Shown: positions 44,089-54,094, counted from the stretch's first letter. The stretch is 64,000 nt of DNA from Occultella gossypii (GCF_019947135.1 NZ_JAGSHT010000005.1:124001-188000), one strand, 5' to 3'. Notes: generated by a model from the letters alone, not told the origin. A program made the numbers and translations.

Positions 44089-45060
44089 GTGAGTCTGACC
44101 CGCCGTCGTCCCCTTCCGCTCCTGATCGCCGGTGCCACGGCGGCCGCCCTGCTCCTGGCCGGTTGCGCCGGCTCCGGCGACGATGACGGTGGTGACCCCA
44201 CGCCGTCGGCATCGGAGAGCACCGGCGCCGAGGTCACCGAGGGCAGTGAGGGCATGCCGCAGGCCTCGGGGCAGTTCGGCGAGTCGCCGAACCTCACGTT
44301 CCCGGACAGCGCTCCGCCGGAGGGGCTGCAGGTCGAGGTCCTCTCCGAGGGCGACGGACCGGTGGTGGAGCCGAACGCGGTCGTGACCGCGAACTACTAC
44401 GGCATCGTCTGGGGATCCGACGCCCAGTTCGACGACTCCTACAGCCGCGGCGCCCCGAGCATGTTCGGCCTCACCCAGGTGGTCAAGGGCTGGACCGACG
44501 GGATCCCCGGCCATGCCGTGGGCTCCAGGCTGCTGATCAGCATCCCGCCGGATCTGGGCTACGGGCCGCAGGGCGGGAACCCGGACGCCGGCATCGGCGC
44601 CGAGGACACCATCGTGTTCGTCATCGACGTGGTCGAGACGTACAACCCGGGCGACGCCGGCCAGGCCGACGCGGCGCCGACGCCGGAGGCGGCCGACGCC
44701 CCGGTCGTCATCGACGGCGCACTGGGGGAGCCGGTCACGTTCACGATCGCCGGGGGCGCGACGGAGCCGACCGAGCTGACCGTGATCGTCCTGGCCACCG
44801 GGACTGGTGAGCCCGTGGCGAGCCAGCAGAGCGTCGCCGTCGCGTACGCGTTCTCGTACTGGGACGGCAGCGGGACCGGCTCCAGCTGGGGCTGGGACGG
44901 CGCCGACCCGGAGGGCCCGTTCTCGGCGTTCGCCGGTCAGGGCACGATCGTGGACGCCACCCTGGACGTGCCGGTGGGCTCGCGGGTGCTGGTGCTGGCA
45001 CCGGCGACCGAGCAGGCTCCGGCCAGCGCCGCCGTCATCGACGTGCTCGGCACCGCCTGA
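44089..45060 (+). CDS. FKBP-type peptidyl-prolyl isomerase lipoprotein
   Basis: This 323-residue secreted lipoprotein has a signal ending in LLLAGCAGSG (Cys at about residue 26). An Asp/Ser-rich linker leads to an FKBP domain at about 85-185 (VVTANYYGIVWGSDAQFDDSY, GHAVGSRLLISIPPDLGYG, DTIVFVIDVVE). It should help proteins fold outside the membrane. Residues about 205-320 form a second, degenerate FKBP-like repeat (VAVAYAFSYWDGSG, DVPVGSRVLVLAP). The gene lies just upstream of ctaC, so help with assembly of exported oxidase parts is a reasonable guess, unproven. The start is GTG 44089 with a weak ribosome site. Confidence 0.87.
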   Translation: MSLTRRRPLPLLIAGATAAALLLAGCAGSGDDDGGDPTPSASESTGAEVTEGSEGMPQASGQFGESPNLTFPDSAPPEGLQVEVLSEGDGPVVEPNAVVTANYYGIVWGSDAQFDDSYSRGAPSMFGLTQVVKGWTDGIPGHAVGSRLLISIPPDLGYGPQGGNPDAGIGAEDTIVFVIDVVETYNPGDAGQADAAPTPEAADAPVVIDGALGEPVTFTIAGGATEPTELTVIVLATGTGEPVASQQSVAVAYAFSYWDGSGTGSSWGWDGADPEGPFSAFAGQGTIVDATLDVPVGSRVLVLAPATEQAPASAAVIDVLGTA

Positions 45061-45178
45061 CCGACCACCTCGACGCCACGCCCTCGGATCCGACCCGAGG
45101 CGTCCATCCGAGCGGGTCCTGACGCACGCACCGGTCCGTTGGGGATAAGGTGGGCGAGGCTGGTGAGAACTTCGTGAC

Positions 45179-45197
45179 GGACACCCTGAAGGTGTCC
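45179..45197 (+). other. stem-loop in the ctaC leader
   Basis: GGACACC and GGTGTCC form a 7-bp stem around CTGAA, followed by AAATAACTAG, about 60 nt before the chosen ctaC start. It may be a weak terminator or a leader structure. Confidence 0.4.
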
Positions 45198-45260
45198 AAA
45201 TAACTAGTGATCACGCGGCCGAACTTGCAGATCGTTGTGACGTCGGAAGGCTTGAAGATC

Positions 45261-46142
45261 GTGTCATCGCCCTCTTCTCGACACCCGAAACGCCGCGCTG
45301 CGGCGCTCGGCGTGGTCGGGCTCGTTACCGCCGCAGTTCTGGGTGGTTGCTCCGCCGAGCAGGTGGGTCGCGGTTGGATGCCGACGGTCCCCGGCATGAC
45401 CGAACACACCGACGACATCGTCGCGCTGTGGACCGGTTCCTGGATCGCCGCGCTCATCATCGGGGTGCTGGTGTGGGGGCTGCTCATCTGGTGCGTGATC
45501 GTCTACCGCAAGCGCAAGGACGACGACCGACTGCCCGTACAGCTGCGCTACCACCTGCCGCTGGAGCTGCTCTACACCTTCGTTCCGATCGTGATGGTCG
45601 GCGTGCTCTTCTACTACACGGCGACGCTGCAGGAGGAGATCACCGACACCTCCACCGAAGCCGACGTCCACATCGAGGTGTACGGACGGCAGTGGTCCTG
45701 GGACTTCAACTACCAGGACGCCGACGTCTGGGACTCCGGGCAGCCGGCGCCGCTTGACCTCAGCGACATGGCCGTGACCGAGGAACTGCCCACGCTGTAC
45801 CTGCCCGTCGACCAAACCGTCGAGTTCACGATCCGCAGCCGCGACGTGGCGCACTCGTTCTGGGTGCCCGCGTTCCTGTACAAGATCGACATGCTGCCCG
45901 GCGAGGTGAACACCTTCCAGGTGACCCCGGGCGTCGAGGGCGAGTGGCTCGGCAAGTGCGCCGAGCTGTGCGGCCAGTACCACGGCTACATGCTGTTCAA
46001 CGTGGCCGTCGTCTCCCAGGCGGAGTTCGACGCGCACATGGCCGAGCTCGAGGAAGCCGGTCAGACCGGCCAGTTGGGGCCGGAGTACGACCGGCAGAAC
46101 CCGGCGAACCTGACCGGCGCCGAAGAAGGAGCTGACCACTGA
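45261..46142 (+). CDS. ctaC: cytochrome c oxidase subunit II
   Basis: This lipoprotein carries the CuA centre that receives electrons from cytochrome bc1/c. I use GTG 45261 (293 residues) so that the signal begins [20 protein letters not shown] and ends in the lipobox AVLGGC; GTG 45207 is an alternative. Two membrane helices follow (about 60-83 and 105-125). The CuA motif [12 protein letters not shown] lies near residue 237, with its first His upstream in [12 protein letters not shown]. The stop overlaps ctaD by one base. Confidence 0.94.
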   Translation: MSSPSSRHPKRRAAALGVVGLVTAAVLGGCSAEQVGRGWMPTVPGMTEHTDDIVALWTGSWIAALIIGVLVWGLLIWCVIVYRKRKDDDRLPVQLRYHLPLELLYTFVPIVMVGVLFYYTATLQEEITDTSTEADVHIEVYGRQWSWDFNYQDADVWDSGQPAPLDLSDMAVTEELPTLYLPVDQTVEFTIRSRDVAHSFWVPAFLYKIDMLPGEVNTFQVTPGVEGEWLGKCAELCGQYHGYMLFNVAVVSQAEFDAHMAELEEAGQTGQLGPEYDRQNPANLTGAEEGADH

Positions 46143-47929
46143 TGGCCACCATCGAGGACACGCCGCAGGCACACGTCGAGACGGTGCCGGGCCTCCCCGC
46201 GGAGCGGCAGAAGCTCGGCCGGACCGTCATCAAGTGGGTGACGTCCACCGACCACAAGACGATCGGGTACCTGTACCTGATCACCTCCTTCATCTTCTTC
46301 TGCATCGGCGGCGTGCTCGCGCTGCTGATCCGGGCCGAGCTGTTCGAGCCGGGCGTGCAGATCGTCAGCAGCGCCGAGCAGTACAACCAGCTGTTCACGA
46401 TGCACGGCACGATCATGCTGCTGCTGTTCGCGACGCCGCTGTTCGTCGGGTTCGGCAACGTCCTGGTGCCGCTGCAGATCGGTGCCCCGGACGTCGCGTT
46501 CCCGCGCCTGAACATGTTCGCCTACTGGCTGTTCCTGTTCGGCGGGATCGTCGCCTGCGCCGGCTTCCTCACCCCGAAGGGTGCGGCGAGCTTCGGCTGG
46601 TTCGCGTATGCGCCGTTGTCGAACGCGACCTATTCCGACGGACTCGGCGGTGACCTCTGGGTCATGGGCCTGGCGATGACCGGTTTCGGCACGATCTTCG
46701 GGTCCGTGAACTTCATCACCACGATCCTGTGCATGCGCGCACCGGGCATGACGATGTTCCGGATGCCCATCTTCACCTGGAACATCCTGCTCACCTCGGT
46801 GCTCGCGCTGATGGCCTTCCCGATCCTCGCCTCGGCGCTGTTCGGCCTCGGCGCCGACCGGATCCTCGGCTCCCAGATCTTCGCCGCCGAGAACGGTGGA
46901 GCGATGCTCTGGCAACACCTGTTCTGGTTCTTCGGACACCCGGAGGTGTACATCATCGCGTTGCCGTTCTTCGGCATCGTCTCGGAGATCCTGCCGGTGT
47001 TCTCCCGCAAGCCGATCTTCGGCTACAAGGGCCTCATCTTCGCCACCATCTCGATCGCCGGCCTGTCCGTGACCGTGTGGGCCCACCACATGTTCTCCAC
47101 CGGCCAGGTGCTGCTGCCGTTCTTCTCCGTGATGACGATGGCGATCGCAGTGCCCACCGGTGTGAAGTTCTTCAACTGGATCGGCACCATGTGGCGCGGG
47201 AAACTGACGTTCCAGTCGCCGATGCTGTGGTCGATCGGGTTCCTCGCCACCTTCCTCTTCGGCGGCCTCACCGGCGTGATCCTGGCCAGTCCACCGCTCG
47301 ACTTCCACGTGACCGACACGTACTTCGTGGTGGCGCACTTCCACTACGTCGTGTTCGGCACCGTGGTGTTCGCGATGTTCGCCGGGTTCTACTTCTGGTG
47401 GCCGAAGTTCACGGGCCGGATGCTGGACGACAAGCTCGGCAAGCTCCACTTCTGGCTGTTGTTCGTCGGCTTCCACGGCACCTTCCTGATCCAGCACTGG
47501 CTCGGCGTGCTCGGGATGCAGCGCCGGGTCCCGGACTATCTGCCAGAGCCCGACTTCGTACTGTTCAACCAGATCTCCACCGTCTCCTCGGTACTGCTGG
47601 CACTGTCCACGCTGCCGTTCCTGTGGAACGTCTACAAGACCTGGCGGCACGCGCCGCTGGTCACGGTTGATGACCCGTGGGGCTACGGTGCCTCGCTCGA
47701 GTGGGCCACCTCCAGCCCACCGCCGCGGCACAACTTCACGGCCCTGCCCCGGATCCGGTCCGAGCGTCCCGCCTTCGACCTGCACCACCCGGAGGTCGCC
47801 GCGCTCGACCACGCGGAACCTGACAAGGACATCCTCGATCAGATCTATGGCAACGCCGAGATGGCCGGCCACAAGGCCCAGGTCGACGAGCGAGCGGCCC
47901 GGCAGCGGCAGGAAGGGACTGACAAGTGA
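46142..47929 (+). CDS. ctaD: cytochrome c oxidase subunit I
   Basis: This is the haem-copper catalytic subunit of the aa3 oxidase: 595 residues, twelve helices. Key sites visible are the low-spin haem His in [12 protein letters not shown], the D-channel loop [34 protein letters not shown] with the His-Tyr crosslink to CuB, WAHHMF with the CuB histidines, and [12 protein letters not shown] with the high-spin and low-spin haem ligands. A long polar C-terminal tail follows. It overlaps both ctaC and ctaF and forms one operon with them. Confidence 0.97.
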   Translation: MATIEDTPQAHVETVPGLPAERQKLGRTVIKWVTSTDHKTIGYLYLITSFIFFCIGGVLALLIRAELFEPGVQIVSSAEQYNQLFTMHGTIMLLLFATPLFVGFGNVLVPLQIGAPDVAFPRLNMFAYWLFLFGGIVACAGFLTPKGAASFGWFAYAPLSNATYSDGLGGDLWVMGLAMTGFGTIFGSVNFITTILCMRAPGMTMFRMPIFTWNILLTSVLALMAFPILASALFGLGADRILGSQIFAAENGGAMLWQHLFWFFGHPEVYIIALPFFGIVSEILPVFSRKPIFGYKGLIFATISIAGLSVTVWAHHMFSTGQVLLPFFSVMTMAIAVPTGVKFFNWIGTMWRGKLTFQSPMLWSIGFLATFLFGGLTGVILASPPLDFHVTDTYFVVAHFHYVVFGTVVFAMFAGFYFWWPKFTGRMLDDKLGKLHFWLLFVGFHGTFLIQHWLGVLGMQRRVPDYLPEPDFVLFNQISTVSSVLLALSTLPFLWNVYKTWRHAPLVTVDDPWGYGASLEWATSSPPPRHNFTALPRIRSERPAFDLHHPEVAALDHAEPDKDILDQIYGNAEMAGHKAQVDERAARQRQEGTDK

Positions 47930-48366
47930 GCAGGGGTCACACGCCCAAGGGTCCGAAGAAGGGTTCCCCGCTCGGGGTGGAGAAGTGGTTCTTCCTCCTC
48001 GGCCTGCTCTTCTTCGGTCCGGTCTTCCTGCTGTACGGCTTCTGGTCCCACTGGGAGCCGATCGGTTCGATGGCCCTCGGCCTGATCATCGGCATGTGGG
48101 GCATGGTCGGCGTCTATCTGTGGCGGGTCGGGTCGCGGATCGACGAGCGCCCCGAGGACGACCCGTACGCGGACATCACCGCCGACTCCGACTACGGTGT
48201 GTTCTCCCCGTGGAGCTGGTGGCCGCTCGTGCTCGGCCTCGCCGCGACCCTGGTGTTCCTGGGCGCGGCCGCCGGCTGGTGGCTGACCGGTATCGGCGTG
48301 GTTCTTGGCATCATCGGCCTCGTCGGTCAGGTCCTGGAGTTCAGTCGCGGGCAGCACGCCCACTGA
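47926..48366 (+). CDS. ctaF: cytochrome c oxidase subunit IV
   Basis: This 146-residue actinobacterial subunit IV has four predicted helices, [20 protein letters not shown] at the start and the signature [14 protein letters not shown] near residue 95. It is small, non-catalytic and specific to actinobacterial aa3 oxidases. GTG 47926 overlaps the ctaD stop by 4 nt. A hairpin terminator lies 21 nt past its stop. Confidence 0.93.
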   Translation: MSRGHTPKGPKKGSPLGVEKWFFLLGLLFFGPVFLLYGFWSHWEPIGSMALGLIIGMWGMVGVYLWRVGSRIDERPEDDPYADITADSDYGVFSPWSWWPLVLGLAATLVFLGAAAGWWLTGIGVVLGIIGLVGQVLEFSRGQHAH

Positions 48367-48387
48367 GCGGCGCCTGAGCCCGCGTTC

Positions 48388-48427
48388 GCGAGAGGGTCCG
48401 TAGCGAGATCGGCACGGACCCTTTCGC
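48388..48427 (+). terminator. terminator of the ctaCDF operon
   Basis: A 14-bp stem (GCGAGAGGGTCCGT with ACGGACCCTTTCGC, one G-U pair) and a 12-nt loop. Confidence 0.7.
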
Positions 48428-48480
48428 ATGCCTACTCACGACACGCTAGTTTTGGGGCACTCGAAGCAGAGGAGAGCCCC

Positions 48481-49062
48481 GTGGGCAAGGTGGTCATGTA
48501 CGGCTCGGTGTCGGTGGACGGCTTCGTCGCGGACGAGCACGACCATCCCGGACCCCTGTTCGAATGGCTGACGGGCGGTGACGTGCCGTTGGACGAGACC
48601 GGCGTGTTGAAGGTGTCGCAAACGTCCTACGACTACACCCGGCCGTACTGGGACGAGATCGGGGCGACAATCGTCGGACGCCACGTCTTCGACATGACGG
48701 ATGGCTGGGACGGGACGCCGCCGGGCGGGGTCGACCACGTGGTCGTCGTGACACACCGGCCGAAGCCCGAGGGCTGGGATCCCGAGGCGCCGTTCCACTT
48801 CGTCGACGGCGTCGAGGCAGCCGTGGCGAAGGCGCAGGAGCTTGTGGGTGACCGCGTGGTCGAGGTCGCCGCCGGCGACGTCGGTGGCCAGGTTCTTGCC
48901 GCGGGCCTGATCGACGAGGTGCGCATGGACGTCGTACCCGTCGTGTTCGGGTCCGGCAAGCGCAACTTCGGATCGGTCCACGCGCAGCACCTGTTGGAGG
49001 ACCCCGACGTGGTGATCCAGGGCAACCGCGTGCTTCACCTGCGCTGTCGGGTGCGCGGTTGA
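48481..49062 (+). CDS. dihydrofolate reductase family protein (RibD C-terminal-like)
   Basis: This 193-residue protein has the DHFR/RibD-C fold: VVMYGSVSVDGFVADEHDHP at the N-terminus, ATIVGRHVFDMTDGW in the middle and GDVGGQVLAAGLIDEVRMDVVPVVFGSG towards the end. It is NADPH-binding by family, with unknown substrate; it is not a housekeeping folate enzyme. The GTG start has GAGGAGA 5-10 nt upstream. A shared bidirectional terminator separates it from the convergent sodA. Confidence 0.9.
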   Translation: MGKVVMYGSVSVDGFVADEHDHPGPLFEWLTGGDVPLDETGVLKVSQTSYDYTRPYWDEIGATIVGRHVFDMTDGWDGTPPGGVDHVVVVTHRPKPEGWDPEAPFHFVDGVEAAVAKAQELVGDRVVEVAAGDVGGQVLAAGLIDEVRMDVVPVVFGSGKRNFGSVHAQHLLEDPDVVIQGNRVLHLRCRVRG

Positions 49063-49084
49063 CCGATCCGAACCAGTAAGAGAA

Positions 49085-49120
49085 GCGGGCCCACCCCGGA
49101 TCTCTCCGGTGTGGGCCCGC
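49085..49120. terminator. bidirectional terminator between convergent genes
   Basis: GCGGGCCCAC (49085-49094) pairs with GTGGGCCCGC (49111-49120), extended by four inner pairs. It lies 22 nt from the end of each convergent gene. Confidence 0.7.
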
Positions 49121-49141
49121 CGTTCCTGCCTGCGCTGATCG

Positions 49142-49765
49142 TCAGGGGACGATCAGACCAGCCGTCTGGGTGCGGGCGCGCTCGAAGCGGGCCGCCACGT
49201 CCTGCCAGTTGGCGATGTTCCAGAACGCCTTGACGTAGTCCGCCTTGACGTTCAGGTAGTCCAGGTAGAACGCGTGCTCCCACATGTCCAGCATTAGCAG
49301 CGGGATGATCCCGACCGGGATGTTGCCCTGCTGGTCGAAGAGCTGGAAGATCGCGAGCCGCTGGCCGATGCTGTCCCAGGCGAGGACGGACCAGCCGGAC
49401 CCCTGGATCGCGTTGGCGTTGGCACCGAACTGTGCCTGGAAAGCCTCGAAGGAACCGAACTGGTCCTTGATGGCCTCGGCGAGTTCGCCGTCGGGCTGCC
49501 CGCCGCCCTCGGGGGAGAGGTTGTTCCAGAACACGGTGTGGTTGGTGTGGCCACCGAGGTGGAACGCGAGGTTCTTCTCGTGCAGGTTGACCGCGGCGAA
49601 GTCATTCTTCTCGCGCGACTCTGCGAGCTTGTCCAGCGCGGCGTTCGCGCCGGTCACGTAGGCGGCGTGGTGCTTGTCGTGGTGCAGCTCCATGATCTTG
49701 CCCGAGATGTGGGGCTCGAGAGCGGCGTAGTCGTACGGCAGGTCAGGAAGCGTGTACTGAGCCAT
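49142..49765 (-). CDS. sodA: Fe/Mn superoxide dismutase
   Basis: This 207-residue enzyme turns superoxide into peroxide and oxygen. Metal ligands are recognisable: the His in [13 protein letters not shown], the second His in [14 protein letters not shown], and Asp and His in [13 protein letters not shown]. The motif context leaves Fe against Mn open. GGAGG stands 6 nt before ATG 49765, which fixes the start. The gene lies between the two arms of the respiratory cluster, a fitting place for oxidative-stress defence. Its leader contains overlapping hairpins (49802-49839). Confidence 0.95.
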   Translation of the reverse strand: MAQYTLPDLPYDYAALEPHISGKIMELHHDKHHAAYVTGANAALDKLAESREKNDFAAVNLHEKNLAFHLGGHTNHTVFWNNLSPEGGGQPDGELAEAIKDQFGSFEAFQAQFGANANAIQGSGWSVLAWDSIGQRLAIFQLFDQQGNIPVGIIPLLMLDMWEHAFYLDYLNVKADYVKAFWNIANWQDVAARFERARTQTAGLIVP

Positions 49766-49801
49766 GTGGTCCTCCCGGTCGGTGCGGCGCAGTGTTTCCG
49801 T

Positions 49802-49839
49802 GCCGCGGTGTATCACCGCGGCCCCGGTGTGGGGCCGCG
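49802..49839 (-). other. two mutually exclusive hairpins in the sodA leader
   Basis: Hairpin A is GCCGCGGTG/CACCGCGGC (49802-49810/49814-49822). Hairpin B is CGCGGCCCC/GGGGCCGCG (49817-49825/49831-49839). They share 49817-49822, so only one can form at a time. They lie between the qcrB terminator and the sodA start, 37-74 nt upstream of it. Confidence 0.5.
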
Positions 49840-49855
49840 GGACGTTGTCAGCATC

Positions 49856-49880
49856 AGACCCGTCGGCGAGCGGCGGGTCT
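49856..49880 (-). terminator. terminator after qcrB
   Basis: AGACCCG and CGGGTCT form a 7-bp stem around an 11-nt loop, about 20 nt past the qcrB stop. Confidence 0.5.
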
Positions 49881-49900
49881 CCTCCACCGTATCCCGAAGG

Positions 49901-51586
49901 TCAGTGGCTACGCGCTTCGAGCTCGTGGACGTCCCGACCCGCGGACGCGGGCAGCGCGTCGTGCGCGCCGGTGGCGTGCGCGGCGGCCAGCTCGGCCGGG
50001 GTGACGGGTTCGACCCGTTCCTCGTAGAAGAAGCGGGAGAGGTTCTGCCGGCGCAGTTCCTTGGTGTGCCCGGGGCGGCGCACACCGTTGACGTCCTCGG
50101 CCGGCTCGATCTCGAGGGGCTTGGGCAGGTCCTGGCCGACCAGCACCCATCGTTCGAACTCGTCCAGCGGCTGGTGCACCTCCGCGTACTCGCCGGAGGC
50201 GAACCGGACCACGCGGCCGGTCTCGTGGCCGTGCAGGACCAGTTCGCGGTCCTTGCGCTGCAGACCGAAGCAGACCCGTTTCGTGACGACGAACGCGACC
50301 ACGGGGAGCACGAAGAACAGGATCCGGAACGCCCATGTGATCGCATTCAGGGACAGGCTGAAGTGCGTGGCGATGAGGTCGTTCGCGCCGGCACCCAGGA
50401 GCACGAAGAACGCGCTCAGCACGGCCACGATGATGGCGGTGCGCGTCGGTGCGTTGCGCGGCCGGTCGAGCACGTGGTGCTCGCCGGTGTCCTTGGTGAC
50501 GAGGTTGTGGATGAACGGGTACGCCCCGAGGATCGTGAACAGGAGGCCGGGGATGACCACGGCCGGGATCAGCACGTTCAGCGACAGCGTGAAACCGCCG
50601 ATGACCACCTCCCAGCCCGGCATCAGGCGCAGCGATCCCTCGAGGAAGAGCATGTACCAGTCCGGCTGGGCACCCGCGCCCACCAGGGCGGGGTCGAACG
50701 GGCCGTAGTTCCAGACGTTGTTGATGCTCATCGTCGCGCCCATGAGGCCGAGGATGCCGAACACGATGAAGAAGAAGCCGCCGGCCTTGGCCACGTAGAT
50801 CGGGAACAGCGGGAAGCCGACCACGTTCTTGTCCGTGCGACCCGGGCCGGGGTACTGGGTGTGCTTGTGCCAGAACACCAGGAAGAGGTGCACGGCAACG
50901 AGCGCGAGGATCAGCCCGGGGATGAACAGGATGTGCAGGGCGTACATCCGGGGGATGACGTCCATGCCTGGGAACTCGCCGCCGAACACCATGAAGCTCA
51001 TGTACGAGCCGATGATCGGGATGGACCGGACCACGCCGTCGGTGATCCGCAGCCCGTTTCCGGAGAGCACGTCATCCGGGAGGGAGTACCCGGTGAGGCC
51101 GGCCAGCAGGCTCGTGATCAGCATCAGGAAGCCGATCAGGTAGTTCAGTTCCCGGGGCTTGCGGAACGCACCCGTGAACAGGATGCGGAGCATGTGGATC
51201 ACCATGGCGCCGACGAAGATCAGCGCGGACCAGTGGTGCAGCTGACGCATGAAAAGCCCGCCCCGCACGTGGAACGAGAGGTTCAGCGTGGAAGCGAACG
51301 CCTCGGACATCGGCTGGCCCTGCATGGTCACCGGGAGGGCGTCGTGCGGGTAGTGGATCTCGTTCATGCTCGGCACGAAGAAGAACACCAAGAACGTGCC
51401 CGAGAGGATCAGCACGATGAAGCTGTACAGCGCGATCTCACCGAGCAGGAAGGACCAGTGGTCCGGGAAGAGCTTGCGGCCCAGTCCCTTGAACATCTTG
51501 GAGATGCCGAGGCGGGTGTCCAGGAAGTCCGCCGTCGCGGCGATCTTCGGGTCCACCTTGGGGCCGGGCGCCAGGTCGGTGGTCAT
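49901..51586 (-). CDS. qcrB: cytochrome bc1 complex cytochrome b subunit
   Basis: This is the quinol-oxidising membrane subunit, 561 residues, actinobacterial long form. Helix B has MRQLHHWSALIFVGAMVIH (haem histidines 14 apart). Helix D has ALHILFIPGLILALVAVH (15 apart). The Qo site motif is PDWY in AGAQPDWYMLFLEG. The cytoplasmic C-terminus contains GLQRKDRELVLHGHETGRVV. ATG 51586 overlaps the qcrA stop. It pairs with the aa3 oxidase genes to form the actinobacterial bc1-aa3 supercomplex. It provides the reference for the altered paralogue at 11235-12839. Confidence 0.97.
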   Translation of the reverse strand: MTTDLAPGPKVDPKIAATADFLDTRLGISKMFKGLGRKLFPDHWSFLLGEIALYSFIVLILSGTFLVFFFVPSMNEIHYPHDALPVTMQGQPMSEAFASTLNLSFHVRGGLFMRQLHHWSALIFVGAMVIHMLRILFTGAFRKPRELNYLIGFLMLITSLLAGLTGYSLPDDVLSGNGLRITDGVVRSIPIIGSYMSFMVFGGEFPGMDVIPRMYALHILFIPGLILALVAVHLFLVFWHKHTQYPGPGRTDKNVVGFPLFPIYVAKAGGFFFIVFGILGLMGATMSINNVWNYGPFDPALVGAGAQPDWYMLFLEGSLRLMPGWEVVIGGFTLSLNVLIPAVVIPGLLFTILGAYPFIHNLVTKDTGEHHVLDRPRNAPTRTAIIVAVLSAFFVLLGAGANDLIATHFSLSLNAITWAFRILFFVLPVVAFVVTKRVCFGLQRKDRELVLHGHETGRVVRFASGEYAEVHQPLDEFERWVLVGQDLPKPLEIEPAEDVNGVRRPGHTKELRRQNLSRFFYEERVEPVTPAELAAAHATGAHDALPASAGRDVHELEARSH

Positions 51587-52623
51587 CGTTCACGCTCCCA
51601 GAAACTCGGGCCGACGGGTTCGTCGAAGTCACGCTGCGCCACCAGGTAGCCGTTCTCGTCGACGTCGATCGGCAACTGGGGCAGGGCACGCCCCGCGGGT
51701 CCGAAGACCACCTTCGCCTCGTCGGTCACATCGAACGTGGACTGGTGGCACGGGCACAGCAGGTGGTGGGTCTCACGCTCGTACAGCGCCACGGGGCAGC
51801 CGACGTGCGTGCAGATCTTCGAGTACGCCACGATGCCGTCGTAGGACCAGCTGGCGCGCTCCTCGGTCTCCTTGAGGTCCTGCGGGTCCACGCGAACCAG
51901 GAGGACCACGGCCTTGGCCTTCTCGTCCAGGTAGTTCGGGTGCTCCGGCAGGTTCCACGGCATCACGTGGAAGAGGCTCCCGATGGTCACGTCGGAGGCC
52001 TTGATGCGGCGGTTGGTCGGGTCGGTGGCGAGGTAGATGCGGTCCCCGTTCGCAGCGGGCGCCCACGCGGTCCGCTTGAACCTCGAGATGTCCCAGTCGC
52101 CGCCGAGGTTGCCGATCAGCGGTACCAGGAACGGCAGCGGCGCGAGCGCGAGGGCACCACCCAGCGCGCCCTTGATCAGGGGCCGGCGGGCGATGTCGGT
52201 GTCCTTGGCGCCGTCGTTGAACATCTCGATCGCCGTGCTGCGGGTCTCGGCGTCTCCGGCGATCTCGTGCCGCTCCTCGACCTTGTCATGGTCGTTCATG
52301 AGCGACTTGGCCCAGTGGATGGCGGCGGTCCCGATGCCGAGCATGCCGAGCCCGAGCCCCAGTCCGATGATCAGGGTGGACAGCCGGGTGTTGCCGACGC
52401 TGCCGGTCTCGGGGTCGACCGGGATGGCGAAGTAGCCGACGATGGCGGCGATGCTGGCCAGCACGGAGACGGTGAAGAGGAGCAGGACGAGGCGCTCGGA
52501 GCGCTTCGCGGCCTTCGGGTCCTCGTCGCCGAGGCGCGGCCGGTGCGGGGGCAGACCCGGGTTCGGGAAGGTCGCCGGGTGTTCGGTGAGCTCGGTGGAG
52601 TGGTCGGACTGCTCGATACTCAT
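51583..52623 (-). CDS. qcrA: Rieske iron-sulfur subunit of the bc1 complex
   Basis: This 346-residue Rieske protein has the three N-terminal membrane helices typical of actinobacteria (about 48-68, 88-108 and 160-180). The 2Fe-2S site is CTHVGCPVALY and, after ERETHHLL, CPCHQSTFD, with two His and two Cys ligands plus the stabilising disulfide. Its start ATG 52623 overlaps the end of qcrC, and its stop overlaps qcrB, so all three are coupled. Confidence 0.96.
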   Translation of the reverse strand: MSIEQSDHSTELTEHPATFPNPGLPPHRPRLGDEDPKAAKRSERLVLLLFTVSVLASIAAIVGYFAIPVDPETGSVGNTRLSTLIIGLGLGLGMLGIGTAAIHWAKSLMNDHDKVEERHEIAGDAETRSTAIEMFNDGAKDTDIARRPLIKGALGGALALAPLPFLVPLIGNLGGDWDISRFKRTAWAPAANGDRIYLATDPTNRRIKASDVTIGSLFHVMPWNLPEHPNYLDEKAKAVVLLVRVDPQDLKETEERASWSYDGIVAYSKICTHVGCPVALYERETHHLLCPCHQSTFDVTDEAKVVFGPAGRALPQLPIDVDENGYLVAQRDFDEPVGPSFWERER

Positions 52624-53399
52624 GAGGAGCGCGCTCCGATCCACACTGCGGCCCCGATCAGGAGGCCGAATCCGACGAGGAATGCCCAGACGCCCTCGGA
52701 CACGGAGCCGATCGAGCCGAGGTTGAAGCCACCGGGGTTGGGCTCCCGCTGGGAGATCAGGAAGGCGATGATGTTCCGCTTGTCCTCTTCGTTGAGGTTC
52801 GCGTTGTTGAACACCGGCATCGACTGCGGGCCGGTGATCATGGCCTCGTAGATCTCGATGGGCGTGCTGTCATCCAGGGCCGGCGCGTACTTGCCGTTGC
52901 TGAGGGCGCCGCCGGCACCGACGAAGTTGTGGCACATCGCGCAGTTGGTCCGGAAGAGCTGCATGCCCTCCGCCGCATTGCCCAGCTCGGGATCGACGAC
53001 GTCCTCGCCGGGAATGCCCGGGCCAGGGCCGAGGGTGGCGACGTAGGCGGCGAGCTGCCGAGCCTGCTCATCGTTGAACTGCGGCGGCTTCGCGCCGGCC
53101 TGCGGGGCGTCCGCGTCCATCGGCATCCGGCCGGTGATGACCTGGAAGTGCACCGACGCGGCGCCGACGCCGATCAGCGAGGGGACCGTGTCCGAACCCT
53201 CGGCGTCCATACCGTGGCAGGTGGAGCAGTTCGTGATGAACAGCCGGCGACCCTCTTCGATGTCATCGGCGGACGCACTGTTCGCCTGCGCCGAACTCGG
53301 GGCGAGAGCGGCGTAGACCGCGCCGGTGAGGAACAACGCCAAGGTCATCAGGATGACCGGCGCCAACCGGTGCCTTCTGCTGGCCGCTAATGCCTTCAC
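52620..53399 (-). CDS. qcrC: diheme cytochrome c subunit of the bc1 complex
   Basis: This 259-residue cytochrome cc has an N-terminal signal/anchor helix (VILMTLALFLTGAVYAALA), two haem c sites (CSTCH and CAMCH) each in its own domain, and a C-terminal membrane anchor (VWAFLVGFGLLIGAAVWIGA). It replaces soluble cytochrome c and passes electrons directly to CuA of CtaC. The gene starts with GTG 53399, follows ctaE by 50 bp and overlaps qcrA. Confidence 0.96.
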   Translation of the reverse strand: MKALAASRRHRLAPVILMTLALFLTGAVYAALAPSSAQANSASADDIEEGRRLFITNCSTCHGMDAEGSDTVPSLIGVGAASVHFQVITGRMPMDADAPQAGAKPPQFNDEQARQLAAYVATLGPGPGIPGEDVVDPELGNAAEGMQLFRTNCAMCHNFVGAGGALSNGKYAPALDDSTPIEIYEAMITGPQSMPVFNNANLNEEDKRNIIAFLISQREPNPGGFNLGSIGSVSEGVWAFLVGFGLLIGAAVWIGARSS

Positions 53400-53449
53400 T
53401 TCGTCAGATCCTTCGTTACGTCAGGTGTGGGGTGGATTCGGGGGAGCCG

Positions 53450-54088
53450 CTACTGCAGGAAGTAGATGGTGAAGAACAGCGCGATCCAGACGGCGTCGAC
53501 GAAGTGCCAGTAGTAGGAGACGACGATGGCCGTGGTGGCCTCGTGCTCCCCGAACCGCTTCGCGGAGAACGACCGCAGCAACACGAACAGGAACGCGATG
53601 AGCCCGCCGAGCACGTGCAGGCCGTGGAAGCCGGTCGTGAGGTAGAAGACCGAGCCGTAGGTCGAGTTCTGGAACGTGAGGCCGTGCTGGGCTAGCTCGG
53701 CGTACTCGAAGATCTGGCCGGCGACGAAGAAGGCGCCCATCAGGTAGGTGAGGATGAACCACTCGTTCATGCCCCACTTCCAGAACGCGAACAGTCCCGC
53801 GGACCGCCGCGCCTGGAGCCGCTCGGCGGCGATGACACCCATCTGGCAGGTGACCGAGCTGAGCACCAGCACCAAGGTGTTGGCGCCCGAGAACAGGAGG
53901 TTCAACTGGCCGGCACCCTCGGCCCAGACTTCGGGTCCGGCGACCGAGCGGTGCGTGAAGTACATCGCGAAGAGACCCGCGAAGAACATCAGTTCGCTGG
54001 ACAGCCAGACGATCGTGCCCACCTGCGCGAGGTTGGGCCGATTCACCGATAGGTGGGGGGTGCTGAGCTCAGTGGTTGCAGACGACAC
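53450..54088 (-). CDS. ctaE: cytochrome c oxidase subunit III
   Basis: This 212-residue subunit III of the aa3 oxidase has seven predicted helices. [19 protein letters not shown] near the start and the C-terminal [20 protein letters not shown] and [21 protein letters not shown] are signature stretches. GTG 54088 is chosen because CATAAT lies 6 nt upstream on the minus strand; a longer frame upstream has no ribosome site. It heads the ctaE-qcrC-qcrA-qcrB operon. Confidence 0.94.
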   Translation of the reverse strand: MSSATTELSTPHLSVNRPNLAQVGTIVWLSSELMFFAGLFAMYFTHRSVAGPEVWAEGAGQLNLLFSGANTLVLVLSSVTCQMGVIAAERLQARRSAGLFAFWKWGMNEWFILTYLMGAFFVAGQIFEYAELAQHGLTFQNSTYGSVFYLTTGFHGLHVLGGLIAFLFVLLRSFSAKRFGEHEATTAIVVSYYWHFVDAVWIALFFTIYFLQ

Positions 54089-54094
54089 GATGTC

